From: CAZADH01 sp964483805
GTDB lineage: Bacteria; Muiribacteriota; Ozemobacteria; Ozemobacterales; Ozemobacteraceae
DNA: 64,000 nucleotides
Assembly (NCBI GenBank): GCA_964483805.1
Contig: CAZADH010000004.1
Coordinates: 13,850-77,849, forward strand
Reading direction: 5' to 3'
The notes under the pieces are model-generated. The model was given only the letters and a program-made list of their open reading frames with translations, was not told the origin of the DNA and did not search any database. Position numbers and translations under genes: made by a program. Positions 15,962 to 24,383 of the stretch are shown one piece after another. Every line of letters begins with the position of its first letter. Position 1 is the first letter of the stretch.

Positions 15962-17846
15962 TCACTGAACGTTGTTCAGGGTTCCCGACAGCTCGAAACG
16001 CATGACGCGTCCCTCGGGGGCGTCGAAGAACTTGCCGACTGTGAAGTTGATCTCACGAATGCCCGGAATCGCCTTGATGCGCTGCAACAACGGCACGAAA
16101 ATCAGCCGACTTTCGAGTGTCGTGCCCGTGACCTTGATCGAGTCCTGGTCATAAGCCAGGGTCAACCCGTTGACGGCGGCGATCTTCGGGGTTCCGGCCG
16201 GGCTTGCCCAACCCATGTCGGCATGCAGCATGCCGCGCAGAACATCGAGGCGCTTGCCGTGGTCGGGTGCAGGTCCCGACTTCAGCNNNNNNNNNNNNNN
16301 NNNNNNNNNNNNNNNNNNNNNNNNNNNNNNNNNNNNNNNNNNNNNNNGAGACCTTGGCCTGAGCCGGAGGCATGGCGCTGAGTTCGATGGTTTCGAGTCG
16401 GCCGTTCTCGCGCTCGAGCAGGTCGGCAAACGCGGGGAACCGGGCGATCGGGAGCAGGCATTGATACTGATGACCGGTGCTGCTCTCGACCTGGCCGATG
16501 ACCTCGCCAACCGTGGCCAGGCGTTTGACCACGTCAGAGGACTCGTTGGGGGTTCGCAGCGCCGTGCGGTCGGCGTCAGGGGACTCGGCCCCGAAGATCA
16601 GACGGATGCGGCGCGTTGCCGCCTCCGCCTCGCCCTCGGTGACCTGTTGTTGCGCCATCTGGCGATAGCCGAGGCGTGCCATGTCGGGAGCAAGTCGCGC
16701 CAGCGTGGCCTCGTCGGCAACTTCGCACATCAGGCGCACGTTCTTGCCGGTCCAGAGCAGTTGCATTTTTTCGCGAAACGCGGACTCCCAGGGGTGCAGG
16801 AGCGCCCGCGTCAACAACTCGATGTCAGCGGTGGTCGGCGCCTGCGGCGCATGCACCCGGGTGACCAGGGTGAGTCGCCAATTCGGGGCAGTCAGTGGAT
16901 CGGCGGTACACCGGTCGGGGGTCAATCCGGCTGCATCGATGACCAATTGCGCCACCGAGGGCCACGCCGAACCAGCCGCGGTGAGGACGAACTTGACCCG
17001 CCGCTGGCCATTCTCGCCCTTCTCGAGCGAGATCTCGTCGACCACGGCCGCCTTTTCGATGGCCGCCAACAATGCCAGCAGGTCTTGGGTCTTCATGAAC
17101 GCGGGATCGTTGGCAAAGTCGAGATTGTAGACGACGCCGTCACCGAAGCGACTGCGCGACACCGAACGGGATCGTTGGGGCAGGCCACGGGCATTGGCGA
17201 ACGCCTGCAGTTTGTCGAGACTGCCGCCGACCACCTGGACCAGAGAACCGAGTTCGCTGCTCCATGAATACATCAGCAACACGGGATCGCTCAGGCTGGC
17301 AATCTGTGGACCAAGCGGGACCAGCGGCATCTGCGCGGCCGGGCCGAGAAGCGCCAACAACTGGGCCGGTGAAGCCTGGCCGGCCTGGGTGCCCAGGTGC
17401 GCGGCCAGGTCGACATGGAGGCGGGTCGCGGCCGCGCCCTGGTCGGCCGTCGTCGCGGGCGAGGCCGCACGAATGGTCAATTTCTTCAGGTTGATGCCGG
17501 TGAAGCGGGCCGCAGCCCGGTACAACTCATCGAGCTGTGGCAGGCCGGCGACGGTACAGACCAGGTGGAGTTCTTCACCCTCACCGCTCGGTCGACTGCT
17601 GCAGGTGTCGTAATCGATGTGCAGCCGGGACATCGTCTCGATGAGATGGTTGATGCGGGCCCCGGAAGCCATCGATAACGCAGGGGCGCTGCGCTCGGGG
17701 GTGGGTGGCGCTGCGACATCCGCGTCGAGTCCTTGGGCAAAGGCCTGGTCCGGTGCAGAAAACGCGAGGTTGACCAGGACAAGCGCCATAAATACGAAAG
17801 CAATACGGGATACGCAGAGTCTTGACACGTGTGTCGAAGCGGGCAT
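15962..17846 (-). CDS. exported hypothetical protein, interrupted by assembly gap
   Basis: One gene is inferred across the 61-N gap. The ATG at 17846 has GGAGGAGGAG upstream. A signal peptide (SRIAFVFMALVLVNLAFSA) leads into about 500 residues of repeated alpha/beta modules, then the gap, then about 108 residues ending FELSGTLNNVQ. The parts before and after the gap are in different frames, so the true gap length is not 61 modulo 3. The ending (RIKAIPGIREINFTVGKF) recalls membrane-associated pilus or secretion assembly proteins. It lies 70 bp after the PilB-type ATPase gene on the same strand, so a role in that machine is possible but unproven. Confidence 0.6.
16287..16347. other. assembly gap (61 N)
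   Basis: A run of N inside the exported protein gene. The frame shift across it shows that the N count does not reflect the real length. Confidence 0.98.
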
Positions 17847-17917
17847 CGCTCCTCCTCCCAGTCGGACGCGCCATCCGGCCGGTTGTGGTGCCGGGGCGCA
17901 GCGTAAAAAACCGGTGA

Positions 17918-20900
17918 TCAGCGTGGGAACTCGAGCATGACCAGGGTGTTGGTGCCCTGCTTGCTGCGCAGCGACACCTGTCCACGCATGGCTTCGGTCA
18001 AGCGTTTGACCACCGCCAGGCCCAGGCCCAGACGCCCGCTCTCGGTGGTTTGCCCGGCGGTGAACAGGGTTTTCTGACGTTCATCGGAGATGCCGCACCC
18101 ACTGTCGAACAGAACGAGTTCGACCCGATCGGGGGCCTGCGGCTTGAGTCGGAGCATGATCTTCAGTTCACCGCCCGCCGGCATGGCCGTCAGCGCATTG
18201 ACTGCCAGATTGTCGAGAACCGCCTGCAGAGCGGCCTCATCAATGGCGACCGGGGGAATGTCGGCCGGAAGGTTCTTGGTGATTTTCAAGCCCTTGCCCA
18301 GGTTGTTGTTGCTGCTCAGCAAGCGCGCGAGCAGCACGAGGTTTTTGAGTCGGGCAATCAACCGTTGCTCGACGAAAGCTGCGAGGTTGGTTGGTTTCAA
18401 CGTCAGTTGGGGCGGATTCAGGAAGCGCAGCAGGTTGTCGAGGTTGAACTGCATTTTCTGACCCTGTGAATAGATGGCAGGCAGTGCCTGCGCGGCGGCA
18501 TCGGGGGCCCCGGTGGCGGCCGACAGCGCCTGGATTTGCGCCAGGGGTTCGGCCAGTTGGCTCTTGAGCGCCTGTGCCTCGAGGGCGGGCAGGCCTCCGG
18601 ATGCCGGTGTCGGAGCGCCGGCCGTCGCCGCGCCGGGCGTCGCCGGGCCGGACGGCATACCGGCGAGTCGCTCGAGTGCGGTGCGGAAGGCCTGGACCTC
18701 GGCGGCCACCGCCTGCAAGCCCTTGACCTCGACCACGCCGCTGATGGCGCCGCCGTGAGCGGCGGTCCCCGGAGCGCCAGCGGTGGGTTTCGCCGCCCCC
18801 GCGGCCGGTGCCGCGCCACTGCTCTTGCCGCCCTTTCCCTCGCCGCCTTCGAGGGTGACGCGGAACACCTCGTCGACGGTCGTGCGCTTCGATAGCAGTT
18901 TGTAGAGTCCGGATTCACGCAAGGAGAGCATGCCGTCTTTCAGGGCCTGGCGGCGCAGGTCTTCCGGAGATGCATTGTTCTCGACGATCTCGCGGAACGT
19001 CGAGGTCATTGACAATACTTCGTAAATACCTTGTCGGCCCTTGTACCCGCTCTGGTCGCAATCCTCGCAACCGGCGCCCTTCGCCAGCACAACATTGTTG
19101 AGGTCGATTTCCTTCTCGAGACGACACTTCTCGAGCAGAGTCTTGTTGATGCCCAGCGACTCGAGCAGATCGGGAGTCGCCTTGTATTCGGTGTAACACG
19201 ATTTGCAGATCTTGCGCACCAGGCGCTGCGCCTGTACCACCCGCACCGAGGTGGTGACCATGAACGGGTGGATGCCCATGTTCAGCAAGCGGGCGATGGT
19301 GGCCGGCGCATCGTTGGTGTGCAGGGTCGAGATGACCAGGTGGCCCGTCATGGCGGCCTTGATCGCGATCGTTGCGGTTTCGTAATCGCGAATCTCACCG
19401 ATCATGATCGTATTGGGATCTTGCCGCAGGAAGGAGCGCAAGGCGGCTGCGAAATCGAGGCCGATATCGGGGTGGCACTGCACCTGGTTGATGCCGACCA
19501 GGTTGTACTCGACCGGGTCTTCGGCGGTCATGATATTGACCGACGGATTGTTGAGCAGCGTCAGTGCCGAGTACAGCGTCGTGGTTTTGCCCGAACCCGT
19601 CGGGCCGGTAACCAGCACGATGCCGTTCGGGCTCTTGACCCCTTCCATGAAGCGCTCGAGCATGTGCGGTTCGAACCCGAGCTGGTTGAGGTCGACCTTG
19701 AGGTTGCCCTGGTCGAGCAGGCGCATGCAGATCTTTTCGCCCCACACACACGGGATCGTCGAAACGCGCAGGTCGAGTTTGCGGTTCTCGAGATGCATCT
19801 TGATGCGGCCGTCTTGCGGCAGACGCGTCTCGGCAATGTCGAGATTGCTCATGATCTTGATGCGCGAAACAATGGCCGGATGGGCGGCTTTCGGGGGTGT
19901 CATGTGCAGCTTCATCATGCCGTCTTTGCGGAAGCGCACGCGCAACTCGGTCTCGAATGGCTCGATGTGGATGTCGGAGGTGCCGGTGCTGGCGGCCTGC
20001 ACGATGACGAGGTTCACCAGTTTGATGATGGCGCTGTCGTTCTCGCTCATGTCGCCGAAGGCGGCGTCGTCGGCGGCCTGTTGATCGGAGCCGATCTTCT
20101 CGCTGATCATGTCGAGGCTTTCGCCGTACAGTTTGTCGAGCGACGACATGATCGACAGCTCCGAACTGACCACCGGCGCCACCTTGAGACCGGTCATCAT
20201 CTGGATATGATCGATCGTGATGATGTCGGTCGGATCGGTCATCGCCAGAACCATCTTGTCGCCCTCTTTTTTGACGGGGCAGAGAATATGCTCGTAACAC
20301 AACTTCTTGGGCAACAAACTGCTGATGACCGGGTCGACGACGCTGTCGTCGAGATCGAGGAACGGAATGTCGAACTGACGTGACAGCGCGATGCCGATCT
20401 GCTTATTGGTGGCAAGGCCCTTCTTGACCAAGGCCGCACCCAGCCGGAGCTTCTGTTCTTTGGCGTAATCGAGGCCCTCTTTGAGCTTGGCGTCGTCGAG
20501 AACCTTCATCTCGATCAGAATGTCGCCCAGGCGGCGGGGCGGCCCCTTTTTTTTCTTGGGGGCCGGGGCGGCACCCTTGGTTGCCGCGGTCTTCATCTGA
20601 TTGAGCCGGCGATCGAGCTGTTCCCATAAGATCTTCGCCGGGCGCATGGCCAGAGCGCTCGAACTCATCAATTGCTTCAGGATATCGGTGGCCTGCGGAT
20701 TGACCATGCCCACCAACAACTCTTGACCGTTGATCTGGATCGGGATGATCTGCTGCTGTTCCATCACGTCGAGCTTGATCAGCTTGAGGACTTCGGACGG
20801 AATCTGCGCGGACTCGAGGTCGACAAACGGTATGTCGAGAACACCGGCCTCGCACTCGGCCAGAGCCCGGGGATTGACCGACTCGACCAGAGCCACCGCC

Positions 20901-21058
20901 TCGACGAGCTTCGCCGGGTCGGTGTTCGCTTTGGCCAGTTCGTCCCAACTCTCTTTGGTGAACAGCTTCTTCGAGCGCAGCAACACCGACAGCTTTTGCA
21001 GTTGTTCGGGTGCTTTGGGGAAATTCGGAAAGTTGGGGGAAAATTGATCAGGCTTCAC
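17918..21058 (-). CDS. PilB/GspE-type assembly ATPase fused to a histidine-kinase-type ATPase domain
   Basis: 1046 aa, nearly twice the usual length of about 570. Two MshEN-like N-terminal domains (about 40-140 and 175-300) are joined by a basic linker. The secretion ATPase core follows: Walker A GPTGSGKTTT (K491), Asp box MTAEDPVEYN, Walker B MIGEIRD, His box HLVISTLHTND, and the zinc tetracysteine CKSC/CEDC. It ends near 760, where PilB proteins stop. After an Ala/Pro/Gly linker, residues about 855-1046 carry a GHKL ATPase: N-box LDNLAVNAL (N950, N954), G1 box DSGCGISDE, G2 box GRLGLGLAVVK. No obvious phospho-accepting histidine (H-box) precedes it. The start is a GTG with a weak ribosome site. 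The ATPase would power pilus or type II secretion assembly. Confidence 0.9.
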   Translation of the reverse strand: MKPDQFSPNFPNFPKAPEQLQKLSVLLRSKKLFTKESWDELAKANTDPAKLVEAVALVESVNPRALAECEAGVLDIPFVDLESAQIPSEVLKLIKLDVMEQQQIIPIQINGQELLVGMVNPQATDILKQLMSSSALAMRPAKILWEQLDRRLNQMKTAATKGAAPAPKKKKGPPRRLGDILIEMKVLDDAKLKEGLDYAKEQKLRLGAALVKKGLATNKQIGIALSRQFDIPFLDLDDSVVDPVISSLLPKKLCYEHILCPVKKEGDKMVLAMTDPTDIITIDHIQMMTGLKVAPVVSSELSIMSSLDKLYGESLDMISEKIGSDQQAADDAAFGDMSENDSAIIKLVNLVIVQAASTGTSDIHIEPFETELRVRFRKDGMMKLHMTPPKAAHPAIVSRIKIMSNLDIAETRLPQDGRIKMHLENRKLDLRVSTIPCVWGEKICMRLLDQGNLKVDLNQLGFEPHMLERFMEGVKSPNGIVLVTGPTGSGKTTTLYSALTLLNNPSVNIMTAEDPVEYNLVGINQVQCHPDIGLDFAAALRSFLRQDPNTIMIGEIRDYETATIAIKAAMTGHLVISTLHTNDAPATIARLLNMGIHPFMVTTSVRVVQAQRLVRKICKSCYTEYKATPDLLESLGINKTLLEKCRLEKEIDLNNVVLAKGAGCEDCDQSGYKGRQGIYEVLSMTSTFREIVENNASPEDLRRQALKDGMLSLRESGLYKLLSKRTTVDEVFRVTLEGGEGKGGKSSGAAPAAGAAKPTAGAPGTAAHGGAISGVVEVKGLQAVAAEVQAFRTALERLAGMPSGPATPGAATAGAPTPASGGLPALEAQALKSQLAEPLAQIQALSAATGAPDAAAQALPAIYSQGQKMQFNLDNLLRFLNPPQLTLKPTNLAAFVEQRLIARLKNLVLLARLLSSNNNLGKGLKITKNLPADIPPVAIDEAALQAVLDNLAVNALTAMPAGGELKIMLRLKPQAPDRVELVLFDSGCGISDERQKTLFTAGQTTESGRLGLGLAVVKRLTEAMRGQVSLRSKQGTNTLVMLEFPR
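19014..19029. promoter_or_regulatory. combined motif: AATAC-TTC-GTAAA palindrome plus 11-bp direct repeat
   Basis: AATAC at 19014 and AATAC at 19025 are 11 bp apart, and the first also forms a palindrome with GTAAA at 19022. It lies inside the PilB coding region. Confidence 0.5.
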
Positions 21059-21139
21059 GGGATTCGTCCAGTCGTGGAAGAACGCGGCCGACCGTCGAGG
21101 TCAAGCGGCCGGCGATGATGCAGGAATACGGTATTCGGG

Positions 21140-22714
21140 TCATTTCTTGGGTGCCGGCCGGGCAGGCTTGCTCTTGGAAACCGCAGATTTTTTGGGGTGC
21201 GCGGCAACGCGACGGGTGCCGGTCTTGCCGCTGTCGCGACAACCGGTGGTCGGTTTGCTTTTGGTCGCTGCGGATCCTGCCCCGGCGGTAAGGCCGGCCA
21301 AGGCGGTCTTCGCCATTTCATGAAACTCGTCGCGCAGGCCGAGCCCGAGCGCGCGTTGCAGGTGCTCGGCGGCTTTGCCGGGTTGAGCGGTGCGCAGCAG
21401 CATGCCCAGATGGTAATGGGCCGAGGCGAAGCCGGGGTTCAGTTTGATCGCTTCGGTCAGGGCCTTGCGGGCTGCACTCTGCTTGTCTTGTTGCATGAGG
21501 GCGAGAGCCAGTCGATGGTAGGCATCGGGGTAGTTGCCGTTGAGCTCGATGGCCGCCTGGTAGTGTTTTTCGGCCTCGGCCCACCGGGCCTGGTTGAAGT
21601 GAGAATTGCCGATGTTGATCTGGCCGGCGGCCAGGTCGAGTTCGAGGACGGCGACCTTCTTGATTTCGGCAAGAGCCTCTTCGAGGTAGCCTTCGCGCCG
21701 GAACGCCTGATAGGCGTGAAAATCGGGCGTGGCGGCCTTGCCCTTGCGTGCGACCAGTTCCTGAAAGTGGTACAGCGCTTCGATCAGATTGCCCTCGAGT
21801 TCGTGGAGCATGCCCAGATAGAACCAGGCGGCCAGCAGGTCTTGATTGACCGACAGGGCCTCTTTCAATTGCTCGCGCGCCTCGGCAAAATGGCCGCGGA
21901 ACAACAAGGCCTTGCCCAGGTTGACGCGCAGGTCGGGCCAAGTCGGGTGCCGCTGCACCTCGCTGCGGAGATTGGCGATCTCGTTGTCGAGTTCGCGCCG
22001 CCGGATCAGCAACTTCTCTTTGTTTTTTGTGGCCACGGCAAACCGGGGGTGGTCGCGCAGCAGGTCGTCGAACAGGCCCAGCGCCCGGTCTAACTGGTTG
22101 CCCTGCATGCACAACACCGCGAGGTTGTTGAGAATGCGGGGATTCTTCGGTTCGAGTTCGCGGGCTCTTTCGATGCAGGCTGCGGCGGCCACCAATTGCC
22201 CGCGGGCCGACAAAACATTGCCGAGGTTGTTGTGGACCTGGGCGGAACCCGGATTGAGGGTGACCGCACGTCGCAGGGTCGTCTCGGCCTCGGCCAGGCG
22301 GCCGCACCGTCGCAGAACATTGCCCTTCAATAACAACAGGGGCAAGCTGTCGGGCACTGTCGTCTCGGCTTCTGCAATACGTTGTATTGCTTCCTGCAGC
22401 TTCTCCTGCGTGAGCAGTCGGCTGATTTCGGCGATGAACGAAGGTGCCTCGGCGATGCGCAACGATTCGGCTCGCTCATGGGTCTCGCGGTCGAACTGGG
22501 ACTCCATGAACGAGGCCAGTTGGCCGGTGACTTCATTGACCTTGCGCGTACAGACCTCGAGGTAGAAGTCGATGCCGGGGAGGGTGGGGGCGAGTTGCCG
22601 GGCGGCGATGAACTCTTGCAGCGCATCGAGATAAAACTCGCCACGGTAGTACCCCAAACCCTGCTCGAAATGCTCCCGGGCCGAAGCGAGATCGTGGGTA
22701 TCGCTGCTGCTCAT
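21140..22714 (-). CDS. TPR-repeat protein with lysine-rich tail
   Basis: 524 aa. Tetratricopeptide-type helices run from about residue 10 to 460. Clear units include NNLGNVLSARGQLVAAAACI, INIGNSHFNQARWAEAEKHY and YHLGMLLRTAQPGKAAEHL. There is no signal peptide, so it is probably a cytosolic scaffold. The last ~60 residues are Lys/Ser/Ala/Pro-rich (KKSAVSKSKPARPAPKK) and may bind nucleic acid or acidic partners. It lies 81 bp upstream of the PilB-type ATPase gene on the same strand, which suggests it helps that system, as PilF-type TPR proteins do elsewhere. An exact motif palindrome lies inside at 22376. Confidence 0.8.
   Translation of the reverse strand: MSSSDTHDLASAREHFEQGLGYYRGEFYLDALQEFIAARQLAPTLPGIDFYLEVCTRKVNEVTGQLASFMESQFDRETHERAESLRIAEAPSFIAEISRLLTQEKLQEAIQRIAEAETTVPDSLPLLLLKGNVLRRCGRLAEAETTLRRAVTLNPGSAQVHNNLGNVLSARGQLVAAAACIERARELEPKNPRILNNLAVLCMQGNQLDRALGLFDDLLRDHPRFAVATKNKEKLLIRRRELDNEIANLRSEVQRHPTWPDLRVNLGKALLFRGHFAEAREQLKEALSVNQDLLAAWFYLGMLHELEGNLIEALYHFQELVARKGKAATPDFHAYQAFRREGYLEEALAEIKKVAVLELDLAAGQINIGNSHFNQARWAEAEKHYQAAIELNGNYPDAYHRLALALMQQDKQSAARKALTEAIKLNPGFASAHYHLGMLLRTAQPGKAAEHLQRALGLGLRDEFHEMAKTALAGLTAGAGSAATKSKPTTGCRDSGKTGTRRVAAHPKKSAVSKSKPARPAPKK
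22376..22388. promoter_or_regulatory. exact motif palindrome AATAC-GTT-GTATT
   Basis: A 10/10 arm match that extends to GCAATAC/GTATTGC, a perfect 7-bp inverted repeat with a 3-bp centre. It is inside the TPR gene, in strongly GC-rich coding sequence. Confidence 0.65.
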
Positions 22715-22743
22715 GCAGTTTCAGACCTTCCGCCGGTAGGGTG

Positions 22744-22772
22744 TTGTCATGCCCAAGGGATGATGATATAGT
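22744..22772 (+). promoter_or_regulatory. promoter for the Clp-like ATPase gene
   Basis: TTGTCA at 22744-22749, 17 bp, TATAGT at 22767-22772. It lies in the 124-bp divergent gap, about 60 nt before the GTG at 22839. Confidence 0.5.
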
Positions 22773-22838
22773 AGTCTATCCATAGCGCTCCTGCGTTGTC
22801 AAACATCATGGTGTGTGAACCTCCGGAGGTGACGACCC

Positions 22839-24302
22839 GTGGACTCGACGTCCGGCATCAAGATGAAGTTCTGTGAGTCTCTCGATCGGTTTGTGGCCAT
22901 CCGTGCCTTCACGCCCGAGCAGAAGCAGCAACTTTTCAAGAACGTTAAGATCACCGACAAGAAGTCGTACAAACGGCTGATCATCAATGCGTCGGTGGTC
23001 AATTATCTCGACGAGATTGCGCCGCTCGTGTTCGGCAACAACGAGTATCCGTTGTTGGGCGAAATCATCGAGCAGGAACTCTACAACCTGTGCATCAAGG
23101 TCAACCCGTCGCTCGACATCAAAGATGTGACGATCCAGGTCGACGAGCAGGCCTCTCAGGGTGGCGCCATCCCCATTCTTGCTGCGGGCAAAGGTGGCGA
23201 CGACGAGGCGAAAGCCAAGCACCAGCGGTTCCTCGAAATGGAATCCTATCTCAAGAAGCGCATCGTCGGCCAAGACGAAGCGGTCGTGGCGGTGTCGCAA
23301 GCGCTGCGCAAAGCGAAAGTCGGTCTGAAGAATCCGAAGCGTCCGATCGGCAGTTTCGTGTTCGTGGGCCAGACCGGCGTCGGCAAGACCGAGCTGGCGA
23401 AGGCGTTGACCGAGTTTCTCACCGGCAACGAGACCGACATGGTGCGCATCGATTGCTCTGAATATGCGATGAGCCACGAGTACGCCAAGCTCATTGGTGC
23501 CCCTCCCGGTTATATTGGTCACAACGAGGGCGGCTACCTGACCGAGGCGGTGAAGAACAAGCCACACACGGTGGTCATCTTCGATGAGGTCGAGAAGGCG
23601 CACGAGAAGGTGCACAACCTGTTGTTGCAACTGCTCGACGAGGGCATTCTCACCGACAGCAAGGGCGAAACGGTGTCGTTCCGCGAGACCTGCATCATCC
23701 TGACGACCAACATCGGTGTCAGCGAAATCATGTCCGAAGAGATCAAGCCGGGGTTCCGTGCCCCTGAAGTCAAGACGTCCCCCGACAAACCGAAAGAGAA
23801 GCTCAGTGAACTTTCGCATGAGCAGAAGAGCAAGATTACGCGTAAGACGCTCGAGAAGAAGTTTCCGCCCGAGTTTCTCAACCGCATCGACGAGATCGTC
23901 GTGTTCCGTGCCCTGACGAAAGACGACAACCTCAAAATTCTCGAAATCCTCGTCAACGAGGTGTCGGCGCGTGTCGCCAATCTCGACATGGGCATCGAGT
24001 TCACGCCCGAGGTCAAGACCTTGCTGGTTGACAAGGGCACCGATGTCAAATATGGGGCGCGACCGCTGAAGCGCACGTTGCATCGCTACATCGAGAACCC
24101 GCTCGCTGAGCAGATTCTCAAAGGTGAGAAGTTCAAGAAGGGCGACCTGATCACCGCCGTTTCGGGCAAAGACGGCGATGGCGAACTCACCGTCGAGTTC
24201 AACGTGACGGGCACGGTTCCGATCAAAGAACCGGCTGCCAAAGAGCCGCCGACGCCAGCCCCCGATAAAGAGAAGTCCGAAAAAGAAAAAAGCAAGAAGT
24301 AG
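22839..24302 (+). CDS. single-ring Clp/Hsp100 AAA+ ATPase (ClpB/ClpC D2-like) with novel N-domain
   Basis: 487 aa from a GTG 8 bp after GGAGGT. The first ~120 residues (FCESLDRFVAIRAFTPEQKQ) match no ClpX zinc finger or ClpN repeat that I recognise. From about 130 the chain is a ClpB/ClpC second-ring ATPase: RIVGQDEAV, Walker A GQTGVGKTELAK, pore loop GAPPGYIGHNEGG, Walker B VVIFDEVEKAH, LTTNIG (sensor 1), FLNRIDEIVVF, and sensor 2 GARPLKR in a D2-small domain. The first ring (D1) and middle domain are absent, so it is a one-ring unfoldase. No clear ClpP-docking (I/L)GF loop is seen. The tail is Lys/Glu/Pro-rich. It probably remodels proteins in the cytosol. Confidence 0.85.
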   Translation: MDSTSGIKMKFCESLDRFVAIRAFTPEQKQQLFKNVKITDKKSYKRLIINASVVNYLDEIAPLVFGNNEYPLLGEIIEQELYNLCIKVNPSLDIKDVTIQVDEQASQGGAIPILAAGKGGDDEAKAKHQRFLEMESYLKKRIVGQDEAVVAVSQALRKAKVGLKNPKRPIGSFVFVGQTGVGKTELAKALTEFLTGNETDMVRIDCSEYAMSHEYAKLIGAPPGYIGHNEGGYLTEAVKNKPHTVVIFDEVEKAHEKVHNLLLQLLDEGILTDSKGETVSFRETCIILTTNIGVSEIMSEEIKPGFRAPEVKTSPDKPKEKLSELSHEQKSKITRKTLEKKFPPEFLNRIDEIVVFRALTKDDNLKILEILVNEVSARVANLDMGIEFTPEVKTLLVDKGTDVKYGARPLKRTLHRYIENPLAEQILKGEKFKKGDLITAVSGKDGDGELTVEFNVTGTVPIKEPAAKEPPTPAPDKEKSEKEKSKK

Positions 24303-24331
24303 CCCGTTTTCGAACTGCCCAACGAAGCAAA

Positions 24332-24356
24332 AACCCCGCCGGATTCCGGCGGGGTT
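24332..24356. terminator. hairpin between convergent genes; intrinsic terminator for the minus strand
   Basis: AACCCCGCCGG pairs perfectly with CCGGCGGGGTT around ATT. On the minus strand TTTTTGC follows, so it ends the penicillin-binding protein transcript. On the plus strand there is no T-run. Confidence 0.8.
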
Positions 24357-24383
24357 GCTGGTTTCCGGGCCGCCCGGAACCGA

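Noticed and set aside
15962..16510. A separate short gene at 15962-16510
   Set aside because: Its upstream part is antisense-free readthrough of the gap in a shifted frame. The downstream part is better explained as the end of the 17846 gene after a gap of wrong length.
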